Source: Candidatus Omnitrophota bacterium (lineage in GTDB: Bacteria; Omnitrophota; Gorgyraeia; 2-01-FULL-45-10). Taken from it: DNA of 9,236 nucleotides. A program made the position numbers and the translations under genes. The stretch is taken from the NCBI GenBank assembly GCA_028716065.1, contig JAQUQN010000039.1, positions 1-9,236 on the forward strand. The letters run 5' to 3'. Below, piece by piece: positions 1 through 6,324 of this stretch. Within the stretch, counting starts at the first letter, position 1; every line of letters begins with the position of its first letter. The notes under the pieces were generated by a model that did no database searches, was not told where the DNA came from, and was given only the letters and a program-made list of their open reading frames with translations.

Positions 1-159
1 GATTTGGAGCGCTCCTGGTCCTTCCAAAAATCTCCGGTAGCGATCTCCGACTCCAGTTCGCCTATCTTTTTAGAATTTTTATCGACGTCAAAGATAACCT
101 CTCAAGTTTTTGAGTTTATCCTCAACCGCATTCAATTCTTTTTTAAAATCTTCGATCAT
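1..159 (-). CDS. prfB: Peptide chain release factor 2 (RF2), N-terminal part, with programmed +1 frameshift
   Basis: RF2 recognises UGA and UAA stop codons and triggers peptide release on the ribosome. Only the first part of the gene is present; it runs off the left edge. Translation from ATG (159-157) gives 23 residues ending in LRGYL, then an in-frame TGA (90-88). A +1 shift at CTT-TGA-C restores a 29-residue reading frame beginning DVDKNSKKIGELESEI, with GDFWKDQERSK near the window end. This matches RF2 on both sides of the shift (the LRGYLD junction and the D.W...ER pattern are family features). The start is supported by an AAGGAG ribosome binding site at 172-167, seven bases upstream. 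The gene has its own promoter in the 3' end of the upstream MGMT gene. The visible part lacks the codon-recognition and GGQ domains. Identification is firm because frameshift context and peptide agree. Confidence 0.93.
87..103 (-). promoter_or_regulatory. RF2 programmed +1 frameshift site (CTT TGA C)
   Basis: Read on the minus strand the codons are TTG AGA GGT TAT CTT TGA C. The slippery CTT-TGA-C is the classical RF2 recoding site, and an internal Shine-Dalgarno-like GAGAGG (103-98) sits just upstream, as in the family. In known RF2 genes, low RF2 slows UGA termination and favours the +1 shift, which gives autoregulation. Here the internal purine motif is GAGAGGT rather than the E. coli AGGGGG; whether this changes efficiency is unknown. 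Confidence 0.92.
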
Positions 160-166
160 CGGGCCA

Positions 167-172
167 CTCCTT
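167..172 (-). promoter_or_regulatory. Ribosome binding site of prfB
   Basis: AAGGAG on the minus strand, seven bases before the ATG at 159-157. It fixes the prfB start. Confidence 0.8.
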
Positions 173-192
173 CTGAAAATAAGTATTAGATG

Positions 193-221
193 ATTATAAC
201 AACTGCCCTAAAGTGAGTCAA
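193..221 (-). promoter_or_regulatory. Sigma-70-type promoter of prfB with extended -10
   Basis: Minus-strand -35 TTGACT (221-216), 17-base spacer, -10 TATAAT (198-193) preceded by TG one base away (TGTTATAAT). The -35 lies inside the last codons of the MGMT gene (the V-D-S codons) and the -10 just past its stop. Transcription would begin near 186 and give a leader of roughly 27 bases carrying the AAGGAG site. It lets prfB be expressed separately from the murJ-uvrC-MGMT operon. It is predicted from motif match alone. Confidence 0.82.
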
Positions 222-516
222 CACCTTCCGCTTTCAGTATTCTTTTTTTCAGGGCGACTCCCCTGGAATATCCGCCTATCTTTCCGTCCGAGGCAACTAC
301 CCTGTGGCATGGTATCATCAGGGGATACGGATTTTTATTCAGGGCGTTTCCCACGGCCCTGTAAGAGCGCCGATGAGATATCTTTTTAGCCACCCACTTG
401 TATGAGCGGACCTCTCCGGAAGGTATATCCAGGACAGCGGCATATACCTTCTTCTGAAAAGGCGTAAAACCGTCATTTTTTAAAATAGTCGATAATATTT
501 TTTGCCGTCTTTTCAT
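208..516 (-). CDS. Single-domain methylated-DNA-protein cysteine methyltransferase (MGMT/Ogt type)
   Basis: A 102-residue protein consisting only of the DNA-binding and active-site domain of O6-alkylguanine-DNA alkyltransferases. Family landmarks are visible: TPFQKKVY at 18-25, a helix-turn-helix region with Y39, the arginine finger R53 in YRAVGNAL, hinge N62, the active site PCHRVV with C70 and H71, and E97 near the end. The usual N-terminal domain (about 70-80 residues) is absent. In the family the cysteine irreversibly accepts the alkyl group from guanine. Alkyltransferase-like (ATL) proteins of similar size replace the cysteine and hand lesions to excision repair; here the cysteine is kept, so direct repair is plausible. 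The start is fixed by an in-frame stop (519-517) directly before ATG 516 and by GGAAGG five bases upstream. It overlaps the 3' end of uvrC by 44 bases in another frame, so the two are probably cotranscribed and coupled. It could be called ogt, but the missing domain makes the symbol uncertain. Confidence 0.88.
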   Translation of the reverse strand: MKRRQKILSTILKNDGFTPFQKKVYAAVLDIPSGEVRSYKWVAKKISHRRSYRAVGNALNKNPYPLMIPCHRVVASDGKIGGYSRGVALKKRILKAEGVDSL

Positions 517-1876
517 TCATGCCTTCCACTTTCAAAAGGTCTTCCAGGCGCGCCGATCTTATCTCATCGAGCGAATCGAAACGCCTCATGAGAGCCTTCC
601 TTCTTTTTCTCCCTATTCCCGATATATTGTCGAGTTCCGAGACTTTGATATTCTTCGAAAGAAGATGCTTATGATAAGCTATGGCGAACCTGTGCGCCTC
701 ATCCCTTATCCTCTGCAACAGGTGCAGCGCCTTCGATTCCCGGGGCAGTATGAGTGGTTCTTTTTTCTCCTTTAGATACAGGTGTTCGCGCTCCTTGGCG
801 ATCCCTATTGCGGGCACGCCGTCAATACCCAGCTTCCCCAGTTCTTCAGTCGCCGCGGCCAGATGGCCCTTGCCGCCGTCTATCAATATCAGGTCCGGCA
901 ACTTTCTCTTCTCTTCGACCACGCGCGCGTACCTTCTCTTTATCAACTCCCGCATCATGCCGTAATCATCGATCTTAAATACCGTCTTTATCTTGAATCT
1001 CCTATATTCATTCTTGTCTGGCCTGCCCTTGTAGAAAGATACCATGGAGCCCACCGCTTCCTTGCCCATCATGTTCGACACGTCGAAGGCCTCGATCCTG
1101 TCAAGGGCACCCTTTATCCCGATGATATCTTTAAGCTCTTCAGTCTCTCCGGAAGGATTATAGGTGACCCTGTTCTCTCTGATAGCGCTTAAGGTCTCTA
1201 TCCTATTTCTCAGGAGCGCCGCCTCCTCGAAATTTTCACTTCCAGCCGCGGCGGCCATCTTTTCGGATAACAATTTCACGAGCTCCGTTCTCCTGCCTTC
1301 CAAAAACAGCCTCAACTCCGCCACGATAGCTTTATAATGCTCTTTATCTATCATGTCCGTACAGGGAGCGGCACACTGCTTTATATGATAATCAAGGCAC
1401 GGCCGCTTCTGCATCCTGACACATGTCCTTAAGGGGAACATATGCCTTAATATAACGAGGGCCTCTCTCAAAAGTTTGACATTCGTATAAGGCCCGTAAT
1501 ATACGGCGCCGTCCGGTTTTTTCTGGCGTGTTATCAATAGACGCGGAAAGTCTTCGTTCATGGTCAGCTTCAAAAATGGGTAGCTCTTGTCGTCTCTCAG
1601 CGCTACGTTATAACGCGGCGAAAGCTGTTTTATGAGGCTATTCTCATATATGAGGGCCTCGGCGCCCGAAGAAGCGGGAATGAAAGTGATATCCACCACC
1701 TTCGATATCAAGATTTTAGTCTTTTCGGATAGATATCGGCCTTTCTGAAAATAGCTTGAAACCCTCTTCTTAAGATTGTCCGCCTTGCCGACATAGAGGA
1801 CCGTTCCGTCATCGCCTTTCATCAGATATACGCCCGCGGAATCCGGAAGCGCCCTTACCTTCTCTTTAAGATCCAT
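473..1876 (-). CDS. uvrC: Excinuclease ABC subunit C, shortened form
   Basis: UvrC makes both incisions flanking a lesion handed over by UvrA/UvrB. The protein has 467 residues against about 560-610 in typical members. In order: GIY-YIG nuclease at 13-90 (GVY 15-17, YVG 28-30, metal-ligand E78); four cysteines at 152, 160, 168 and 172 (CX7CX7CX3C, the region reported to bind an iron-sulfur cluster in E. coli); a UVR UvrB-binding segment near 190-230; an RNase H-like nuclease at about 258-405 with probable catalytic D265 (EAFD), D333 (LIDGGKG) and H395 (RDEAHRF); and a helix-hairpin-helix tail near 412-467 (NISGIGRKRR, LLKVEGM). Only about 30 residues separate the UVR segment from the RNase H-like fold, where full-length proteins have about 150. 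Catalytic residues are intact, so it should be active. The start has GAAGGA nine bases upstream (1891-1886). The 5' end overlaps murJ by 22 bases. Confidence 0.96.
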   Translation of the reverse strand: MDLKEKVRALPDSAGVYLMKGDDGTVLYVGKADNLKKRVSSYFQKGRYLSEKTKILISKVVDITFIPASSGAEALIYENSLIKQLSPRYNVALRDDKSYPFLKLTMNEDFPRLLITRQKKPDGAVYYGPYTNVKLLREALVILRHMFPLRTCVRMQKRPCLDYHIKQCAAPCTDMIDKEHYKAIVAELRLFLEGRRTELVKLLSEKMAAAAGSENFEEAALLRNRIETLSAIRENRVTYNPSGETEELKDIIGIKGALDRIEAFDVSNMMGKEAVGSMVSFYKGRPDKNEYRRFKIKTVFKIDDYGMMRELIKRRYARVVEEKRKLPDLILIDGGKGHLAAATEELGKLGIDGVPAIGIAKEREHLYLKEKKEPLILPRESKALHLLQRIRDEAHRFAIAYHKHLLSKNIKVSELDNISGIGRKRRKALMRRFDSLDEIRSARLEDLLKVEGMNEKTAKNIIDYFKK

Positions 1877-3393
1877 CCCTTCAGGTCCTTCAATTCTTTG
1901 ACTCGCAATAAATATGCCGCCGCGAAGAAAACCGCGATGCTGACGGATATCGCGGCAATGAGGCCTCTGACATCAAGGCCGGAACCGTCTTTCAATAAAA
2001 TTTTCAAAACTCCGCCCATTATCGCGCTTGCCGCCAGGACCCTGATGAACGAATCCGCCGTCTGCCTGGATCCGAAATCTCCCAGCCGGCGGGCCAGCAC
2101 GAAATAGAGCATGAGAAAATTGAAGGTGGCGGATATAGAAGTCGCCAGGGCCAATCCGCCGAGCTTGAGCGGCCACATCAGGATAAGGTTCAGCGCTATA
2201 TTCAATATGACCGCGACGGATGCCGTCCTGACCGGCGTCATCGTGTCGTGCATGGAGTAAAAAGACGAGACGAGTATCTTTATGCCGCTATAGGCGACCA
2301 GACCGAATGAATAGAAAAAGAGAGCGCTTTCCGTTATGCCGGTCGAGTATGAGGTGAATTCACCCCTCTCGAACAGCAACCTTATTATGGGCCTGCCCAA
2401 TATGGCAAGGCCGAAACTGGCGGGCAACATTATGAAAAATACCGTCCGCAACGAGAACGATATTGTATCCCTCATCTTTTTAATATCATTGGAAGCGAAT
2501 TCGCCGCTCAATTTAGGCAGCGCCGCCTGCGCGATGGCCAGGCCGAATATCGCCAGGGGGAACTGAATGAGCCTGTTGGCGTAATATAACGCCGCTACGC
2601 CGCCCGAACCCACTATCCACGCCAGCGAGGCCAGTATCGTATCGACAAATATGTTTATCTGGTATACGGCGGAACCGACCGCGCGCGGCACCAGAAGTTT
2701 GCCGATCTTCTTCACGGCCGGATGCCTGAAACCGTCCCTGAAATTTATCGTTATGCCTCTTCTGTAGAGTACCGGTACGTTGATGAATAGTTGCAGAGTC
2801 CCTCCGATGAGCACGCCGACGACCAGGCCCATGGGGCCGATCACCGGGCAAAGCCATATGACCGTTGCTATGAGGGCGATGTTCAGTATGGCCGGGCCGA
2901 AGGCAGGCGCGGCAAAATGCTTGATGGCGTTCAAAACACCCATGGAATAGGCCGTAAGGCCTATCAAAATAAGGTACGGGAAGATATATCTATTCATCCT
3001 TATCGTCAATTCCAGCTTTTCGGGATCGGAGATGAAGCCGGGGGCTATCAACCTGACTATTAAAGGAGAGAAGATTATGCCGATGACCGTCAGACAGGAT
3101 AGAAGCGCGAACGATATGTTGAACAATATTCTCGCTACATGCAAGAACTCTTTCTCGTCGCCCTTGGCCCGGTATGACGTCAGGACGGGTACTACCGCGG
3201 CGTTTGTCGCGCCTTCCCCGACAAGATCCCGTAGGCTATTCGGTATCCTGAACGCCACGACAAAGGCCTGGGCGGCAAGGCTCGTCCCGAAATATTTGGC
3301 TATTATTATATCCCTTATGAATCCGAGGACGCGGCTCACGGCCGTAGCGATACCTATGGTTCCCGTAGACTTTATCAGATGTTCTTTATTCAT
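1855..3393 (-). CDS. murJ: Lipid II flippase MurJ (MviN family)
   Basis: A 512-residue inner-membrane protein of the MOP exporter superfamily that flips lipid II across the cytoplasmic membrane for peptidoglycan synthesis. Length and hydrophobic pattern (about 14 membrane helices) fit the family. Signature stretches include SRVLGFIRD (20-28), FRIPNSLRDLVGEGA (48-62), YYANRLIQFPLAIFGLAI (270-287), FERGEFT (341-347) and FYSMHDTMTPV (378-388). The arginines that line the cavity in E. coli MurJ appear conserved (R21, R27, R55, R274), as does the glutamate at E60. The acidic residue of the E. coli TDAFF motif is Q42 here. The start ATG 3393 precedes a typical N-terminus (MNKEHLIKSTGTI), but no strong ribosome binding site lies at ideal spacing. 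It is divergent from rpsT and heads the murJ-uvrC-MGMT cluster; its own promoter is not obvious. Confidence 0.96.
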   Translation of the reverse strand: MNKEHLIKSTGTIGIATAVSRVLGFIRDIIIAKYFGTSLAAQAFVVAFRIPNSLRDLVGEGATNAAVVPVLTSYRAKGDEKEFLHVARILFNISFALLSCLTVIGIIFSPLIVRLIAPGFISDPEKLELTIRMNRYIFPYLILIGLTAYSMGVLNAIKHFAAPAFGPAILNIALIATVIWLCPVIGPMGLVVGVLIGGTLQLFINVPVLYRRGITINFRDGFRHPAVKKIGKLLVPRAVGSAVYQINIFVDTILASLAWIVGSGGVAALYYANRLIQFPLAIFGLAIAQAALPKLSGEFASNDIKKMRDTISFSLRTVFFIMLPASFGLAILGRPIIRLLFERGEFTSYSTGITESALFFYSFGLVAYSGIKILVSSFYSMHDTMTPVRTASVAVILNIALNLILMWPLKLGGLALATSISATFNFLMLYFVLARRLGDFGSRQTADSFIRVLAASAIMGGVLKILLKDGSGLDVRGLIAAISVSIAVFFAAAYLLRVKELKDLKGWILKRR

Positions 3394-3425
3394 ATGAAAC
3401 CCGTCTCTCTCACCTCAAAAGTGGA

Positions 3426-3475
3426 ATCCGCCGAAGCCTATCTACGCTAAAACGCTTTCATTGGCGAAGGCGGAT
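3426..3475. repeat. Interrupted dyad between murJ and rpsT
   Basis: ATCCGCC-GAA-GCC (3426-3438) and GGC-GAA-GGCGGAT (3463-3475) are inverted copies, with 7 + 3 complementary pairs around an unpaired GAA/GAA and a 24-base spacer. It lies in the 151-bp divergent intergenic region, just upstream of the rpsT -35 and probably within the murJ leader. It could be an operator or a hairpin in the murJ 5' mRNA. No function can be assigned from sequence. Confidence 0.5.
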
Positions 3476-3482
3476 AAAGATA

Positions 3483-3512
3483 TTGACCTTGAATGCCGGA
3501 ATATGCTATAAT
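3483..3512 (+). promoter_or_regulatory. Sigma-70-type promoter of rpsT with extended -10
   Basis: -35 TTGACC (3483-3488), 18-base spacer, -10 TATAAT (3507-3512) with TG at 3504-3505 (TGCTATAAT). Transcription would start near 3519, giving a leader of about 25 bases with the GGAGGT site. A near-consensus promoter suits a highly expressed ribosomal protein gene. Confidence 0.88.
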
Positions 3513-3533
3513 CACCCCCGTTGTTTTCAAAAC

Positions 3534-3539
3534 GGAGGT
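3534..3539 (+). promoter_or_regulatory. Ribosome binding site that fixes the TTG start of rpsT
   Basis: GGAGGT, five bases before TTG at 3545. It rules out the in-frame TTG at 3521, which lies upstream of the site and next to the predicted transcription start. Confidence 0.85.
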
Positions 3540-3544
3540 CCAAA

Positions 3545-3814
3545 TTGCCAATTAAAAGATCTGCTTACAAGGAATTAAGAAAGGCTAAAGCCAAGCATCT
3601 CAAAAACATATCCACCAAATCAGAGCTCAAGACTCTGGTGAAAAAATTCGAAAAATTGCTTTCGGATAAAAAGGTGGATGAGGCCAAAAAATTTATAAAT
3701 ACCCTTGTGTCTAAAATAGACAGGGCTGCTTCTAAGAAGGTTATCCGCAGGAAAACCGCTCATAGAAAAATTTCCCGTCTCGCAAAAAAACTCGCGAAAC
3801 TAGCCAAGGCATAA
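3545..3814 (+). CDS. rpsT: 30S ribosomal protein S20
   Basis: An 89-residue, strongly basic, helical protein that binds the 5' domain of 16S rRNA early in 30S assembly. The N-terminus (M)PIKRSAYKELRKAKAKHL, the central KKVDEAKKFINTLVSKIDRAA and the tail KKVIRRKTAHRKISRLAKKL follow the S20 pattern and its usual 85-90 residue length. The start codon is TTG, chosen because of the GGAGGT at 3534-3539. It is the only plus-strand gene in the window, divergent from murJ and convergent with holA. Its last 15 bases overlap the end of holA on the opposite strand, and no terminator hairpin is seen between them. TTG starts are used in rpsT of other bacteria, including E. coli (UUG), where they limit expression. 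Confidence 0.95.
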   Translation: MPIKRSAYKELRKAKAKHLKNISTKSELKTLVKKFEKLLSDKKVDEAKKFINTLVSKIDRAASKKVIRRKTAHRKISRLAKKLAKLAKA

Positions 3815-4759
3815 TCTTATAATAGAGAATTCGAGCACGAGCCTGGGATCGAACTTGCTTCTCTTTATATTTAAATCCGCTTCCAGAAGGACTTTCAGCT
3901 TATTCTTTATCTGAGAGATGCTCAACTCGCGGACTTCTTTAAAGAAATCCCGTCTGTATCTTCGGCCTACCCGCAGATCCTCTGCGATGGAATAATCGCT
4001 GGCGCCTTTTACCTGGAGGGTCTTTGCCTTCAGGATATTTTTAAAGTGCCAGCACAGGACCCCTACGATCTCATAGGCCTTCTTTCCGGATGCGGTCAGA
4101 TCAGACATGAGCCTGATCGCCTCGCTCAGGTTCCCTTCTCTTACGAACTTCAGCAGGTCGAAGGCCGTTCCGGCCAGGCCCTTTCCTACCACTTCTTCCA
4201 CATCTCTTTCGTTTATAAATTCACCTTCTCCGGCATGCGCTATAAGTTTTTCAACTTCCTGCTCTAAAACCGAGAGATTTTTATGCTGAGTCTCCATTAA
4301 GAGCTCCAACGCCGGATCCTCTATCTTTTTACCCAGAGAGGATACATAGCGCCTTACCCATGCCGAAAGTTCAGGTCCCGATAAGTCGTCAAATCTGATT
4401 ATCTTTAGATATTCTTCCATGGCGCTGAATCCCTTTAAAGCGAAATCGCTTTTGGAATCAAGCACCAGGCAGGTAAATGCGGGCGGGTTCTTTATGTAAT
4501 TCAACAGGCGCGATACTTCCGAGGAGGATATCTTTTCGGCGTCTTTCACCACCACCAATCTTATTGCGGATGAAAAAGGTATCGTGGTCGCGCAATCCAA
4601 TATATCCCTTACGCTGTTCTCCCCGCCGTAAAATATCCTGTAATCTAACTCCGAAGACTCTTTATTTAAAAGACGAGATCTTAATTCCTTTAATGCCTTT
4701 TCCTTCAGATAATTCTGCTGGCCTACGAACAGAAAGACCCCGGATTTTAAATTTACCAT
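3800..4759 (-). CDS. holA: DNA polymerase III subunit delta
   Basis: The delta subunit of the clamp loader opens the beta sliding clamp during replication. The 319-residue protein is slightly short for the family (about 330-345). The N-terminal AAA+-like fold is visible (GVFLFVGQQNYLKEKALKEL, residues 7-26), followed by SAIRLVVVKDAEKIS (about 64-78), the lid region with LSVLEQEVEKL, and a C-terminal collar-type helical domain (FDLLKFVREGN, YEIVGVLCWHFKNIL, LEADLNIKRSKFDPRLVLE). Like other delta subunits it lacks a working P-loop. The ATG overlaps the end of lptE by 7 bases, consistent with translational coupling; an lptE-holA neighbourhood is also known in E. coli. Its stop lies inside the 3' end of convergent rpsT. 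Confidence 0.93.
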   Translation of the reverse strand: MVNLKSGVFLFVGQQNYLKEKALKELRSRLLNKESSELDYRIFYGGENSVRDILDCATTIPFSSAIRLVVVKDAEKISSSEVSRLLNYIKNPPAFTCLVLDSKSDFALKGFSAMEEYLKIIRFDDLSGPELSAWVRRYVSSLGKKIEDPALELLMETQHKNLSVLEQEVEKLIAHAGEGEFINERDVEEVVGKGLAGTAFDLLKFVREGNLSEAIRLMSDLTASGKKAYEIVGVLCWHFKNILKAKTLQVKGASDYSIAEDLRVGRRYRRDFFKEVRELSISQIKNKLKVLLEADLNIKRSKFDPRLVLEFSIIRLCLG

Positions 4760-5304
4760 GCTTCAATAGTTCTCTCCACTATACGTGTCGCAAGATCATT
4801 TGTCGCGTCCCGCACGGCAGTGTTCTCGCTCTTCGCGAGACTCCCCGACGTCCTGTAGGTGGTCTCACCCGCGAAGCCTTTCTCGGTCCAGAGCACATTT
4901 TTCGTCTTTGCGTCTATAAGCTCCATGTCTACCACCAGGCGCACCCTGTATTCCTCTACGTTCTCGTTCGTGTCATATCTCAGCGGCTCTCTCCTGTAAT
5001 CTACGAGCGCACCCTTGAGTATTAGATCCGGGGTCTCGGACTGCGTAACGCTCAGGTTTCCGTCAAATAGATATCTATTTATCACCGCGTTGGTTATCTC
5101 TATCTCCATGCCGGGACGATAACCCACATACATCCTTTGGTCGGTCTGCTCCGCAAGCCACTCTATCTTATTCGTGAAATTCTCCACATAGATGGTCTTG
5201 TATTTCGTGGGGAGCAAGGACCGCGTCGTGTAACCGCAACCGCTGATGAAGAAAGAAAGTGCCATGAAAATAACTATGCCTTTTCGAGCCCGCGCGTAAT
5301 TCAT
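4753..5304 (-). CDS. lptE: LPS-assembly lipoprotein LptE family protein
   Basis: LptE plugs the LptD barrel that inserts lipopolysaccharide in the outer membrane. The 183-residue protein has a lipoprotein signal: basic N-terminus, hydrophobic core IVIFMALSFF, then lipobox ISGC with the lipidated C23. The mature start CGYTTRSLLP followed by KTIYVENFTN is the family hallmark. A beta-rich middle (MEIEITNAVINRYL, DLILKGALVDYRR, YRVRLVVDMELID) and a helical C-terminus follow. ATG overlaps the bamD-like stop as ATGA, with AAGGTG (5315-5310) five bases upstream, so translation is probably coupled. It is followed by holA with a 7-base overlap. LptE proteins are divergent; assignment rests on lipobox, N-terminal motif, size and context. 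No lptD is in the window. Confidence 0.85.
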   Translation of the reverse strand: MNYARARKGIVIFMALSFFISGCGYTTRSLLPTKYKTIYVENFTNKIEWLAEQTDQRMYVGYRPGMEIEITNAVINRYLFDGNLSVTQSETPDLILKGALVDYRREPLRYDTNENVEEYRVRLVVDMELIDAKTKNVLWTEKGFAGETTYRTSGSLAKSENTAVRDATNDLATRIVERTIEAW

Positions 5305-6284
5305 TTTTTCACCTTCTTGGCTTTCTTATTCTGTCTATCTTTAAGCGCCTCTATCCTGGAAGCCGCTTCTTTGGCCAATGTGCTCAGGGGATACTTCTCC
5401 ACCACTTCATTATAATATATTATAGCGCTCTCGTACTGCTTTCGCGCCTCATAAAATTTCGCTATCATGAAACTCTTTTCGGCAGCTTTGTCACGCAGGC
5501 GCTGAATGGTCTTCTCGGCTTGCGCGGCCATCTTATCATCGGCGCTCGACCTGGCAAAATCCTCAAAGGCCCTTATTGCCTTGTCGGTAGGTTCGGAGGC
5601 ATAGGCGGGTTTGAGCGAGGAGTTGTAAGCGCACTGTGCCACCTCATATTTTGCCTTGTCGTAAAGTTTGGATTCGGGATACTCGTCCACCAGCCTTTGA
5701 AAGGCCTCGATGGCCTCATCGTATCTTTCGGCCTTCTTGAGGGACTCGCCCATGTTGTAAAGGGCCGAGTCGGCCAGTTTTCCGTAGGGGGCGTTATCCA
5801 CTACCTTTTTGTATATCTCTACCGCGCGATCCGTGGGCGCCATTATATCGGCGCCGAGTAGTTTGGGATTATCCTTGACGGCGTAAAGGTTCGCTATCTC
5901 GTATTCCTTTTCTATGATCTCGTCTATATTGTCGATGTGGGGATAATTATCTATCGCCTTCTGGTAATTCTGGAACGCTATATAGAATTTACGCAGCTCT
6001 TCATAGCATAACCCGACATAAAATTGCGCCTTGGACGCGTATTCCGAATATTCGTACTGTTTGGTAAGTTTATCGAATTCGTTCGCCGCTTTCTGATAGT
6101 CCTTGGCGTTGAATAAGCTCATGGCCCAGTCGAACTGCTCCTTGGGGCTATCCTTGACGGCGTATTTAGGATTTACGAACTTCTTCGTGCGCGGGGTCCA
6201 TACCCAGTATGCCGATGCGCTCTCGGAAATCAGCAGCAATATAGCAGCTAATATTACTATTTTATTGCTTATATTGGGTTTCAT
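5301..6284 (-). CDS. bamD: BamD-like periplasmic TPR protein (no lipobox)
   Basis: A 327-residue protein with a signal peptide (hydrophobic IVILAAILLLIS, predicted cleavage after ASA at 25) followed by YWVWTPRTKKFVNPKYA and then tetratricopeptide-like repeats, for example 48-81, 84-117, 171-205 and 268-302, in the BamD/YbgF style (WAMSLFNAKDYQKAANEF, YNMGESLKKAERYDEAIEAF). BamD-family proteins scaffold the BAM complex that inserts outer-membrane proteins. Position ahead of lptE supports an outer-membrane assembly role. Unlike classical BamD there is no lipobox cysteine, so the protein should be soluble periplasmic or held by partners; C93 and C218 lie in the mature domain. The C-terminus is lysine-rich (KKAKKVKK). 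No Shine-Dalgarno site precedes the ATG and the promoter -10 lies only ten bases upstream, which suggests a leaderless mRNA. It could instead be a general TPR protein; BamD is the best call. Confidence 0.75.
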   Translation of the reverse strand: MKPNISNKIVILAAILLLISESASAYWVWTPRTKKFVNPKYAVKDSPKEQFDWAMSLFNAKDYQKAANEFDKLTKQYEYSEYASKAQFYVGLCYEELRKFYIAFQNYQKAIDNYPHIDNIDEIIEKEYEIANLYAVKDNPKLLGADIMAPTDRAVEIYKKVVDNAPYGKLADSALYNMGESLKKAERYDEAIEAFQRLVDEYPESKLYDKAKYEVAQCAYNSSLKPAYASEPTDKAIRAFEDFARSSADDKMAAQAEKTIQRLRDKAAEKSFMIAKFYEARKQYESAIIYYNEVVEKYPLSTLAKEAASRIEALKDRQNKKAKKVKK

Positions 6285-6294
6285 AATAGCGGTA

Positions 6295-6324
6295 ATTATA
6301 CCATGTGAGGGAGTGGTACGTCAA
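6295..6324 (-). promoter_or_regulatory. Promoter of the bamD-lptE-holA operon, extended -10, almost no leader
   Basis: Minus-strand -35 TTGACG (6324-6319), 18-base spacer, -10 TATAAT (6300-6295) preceded by TG (TGGTATAAT). The ATG begins ten bases after the -10, so the usual start point falls about three bases before the codon. The spacer contains one arm of an inverted repeat (6307-6316 with 6379-6388). Confidence 0.85.

Noticed and set aside
4..189. Plus-strand open frame over the prfB start
   Set aside because: It is antisense to RF2, whose frame, ribosome binding site and frameshift signal are all convincing.
681..1192. Plus-strand open frames opposite uvrC
   Set aside because: They are shadows of a well-supported uvrC and show no domain features.
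3521..3523. Upstream in-frame TTG as start of rpsT
   Set aside because: It precedes the GGAGGT site and coincides with the predicted transcription start; the extra eight residues do not belong to S20.
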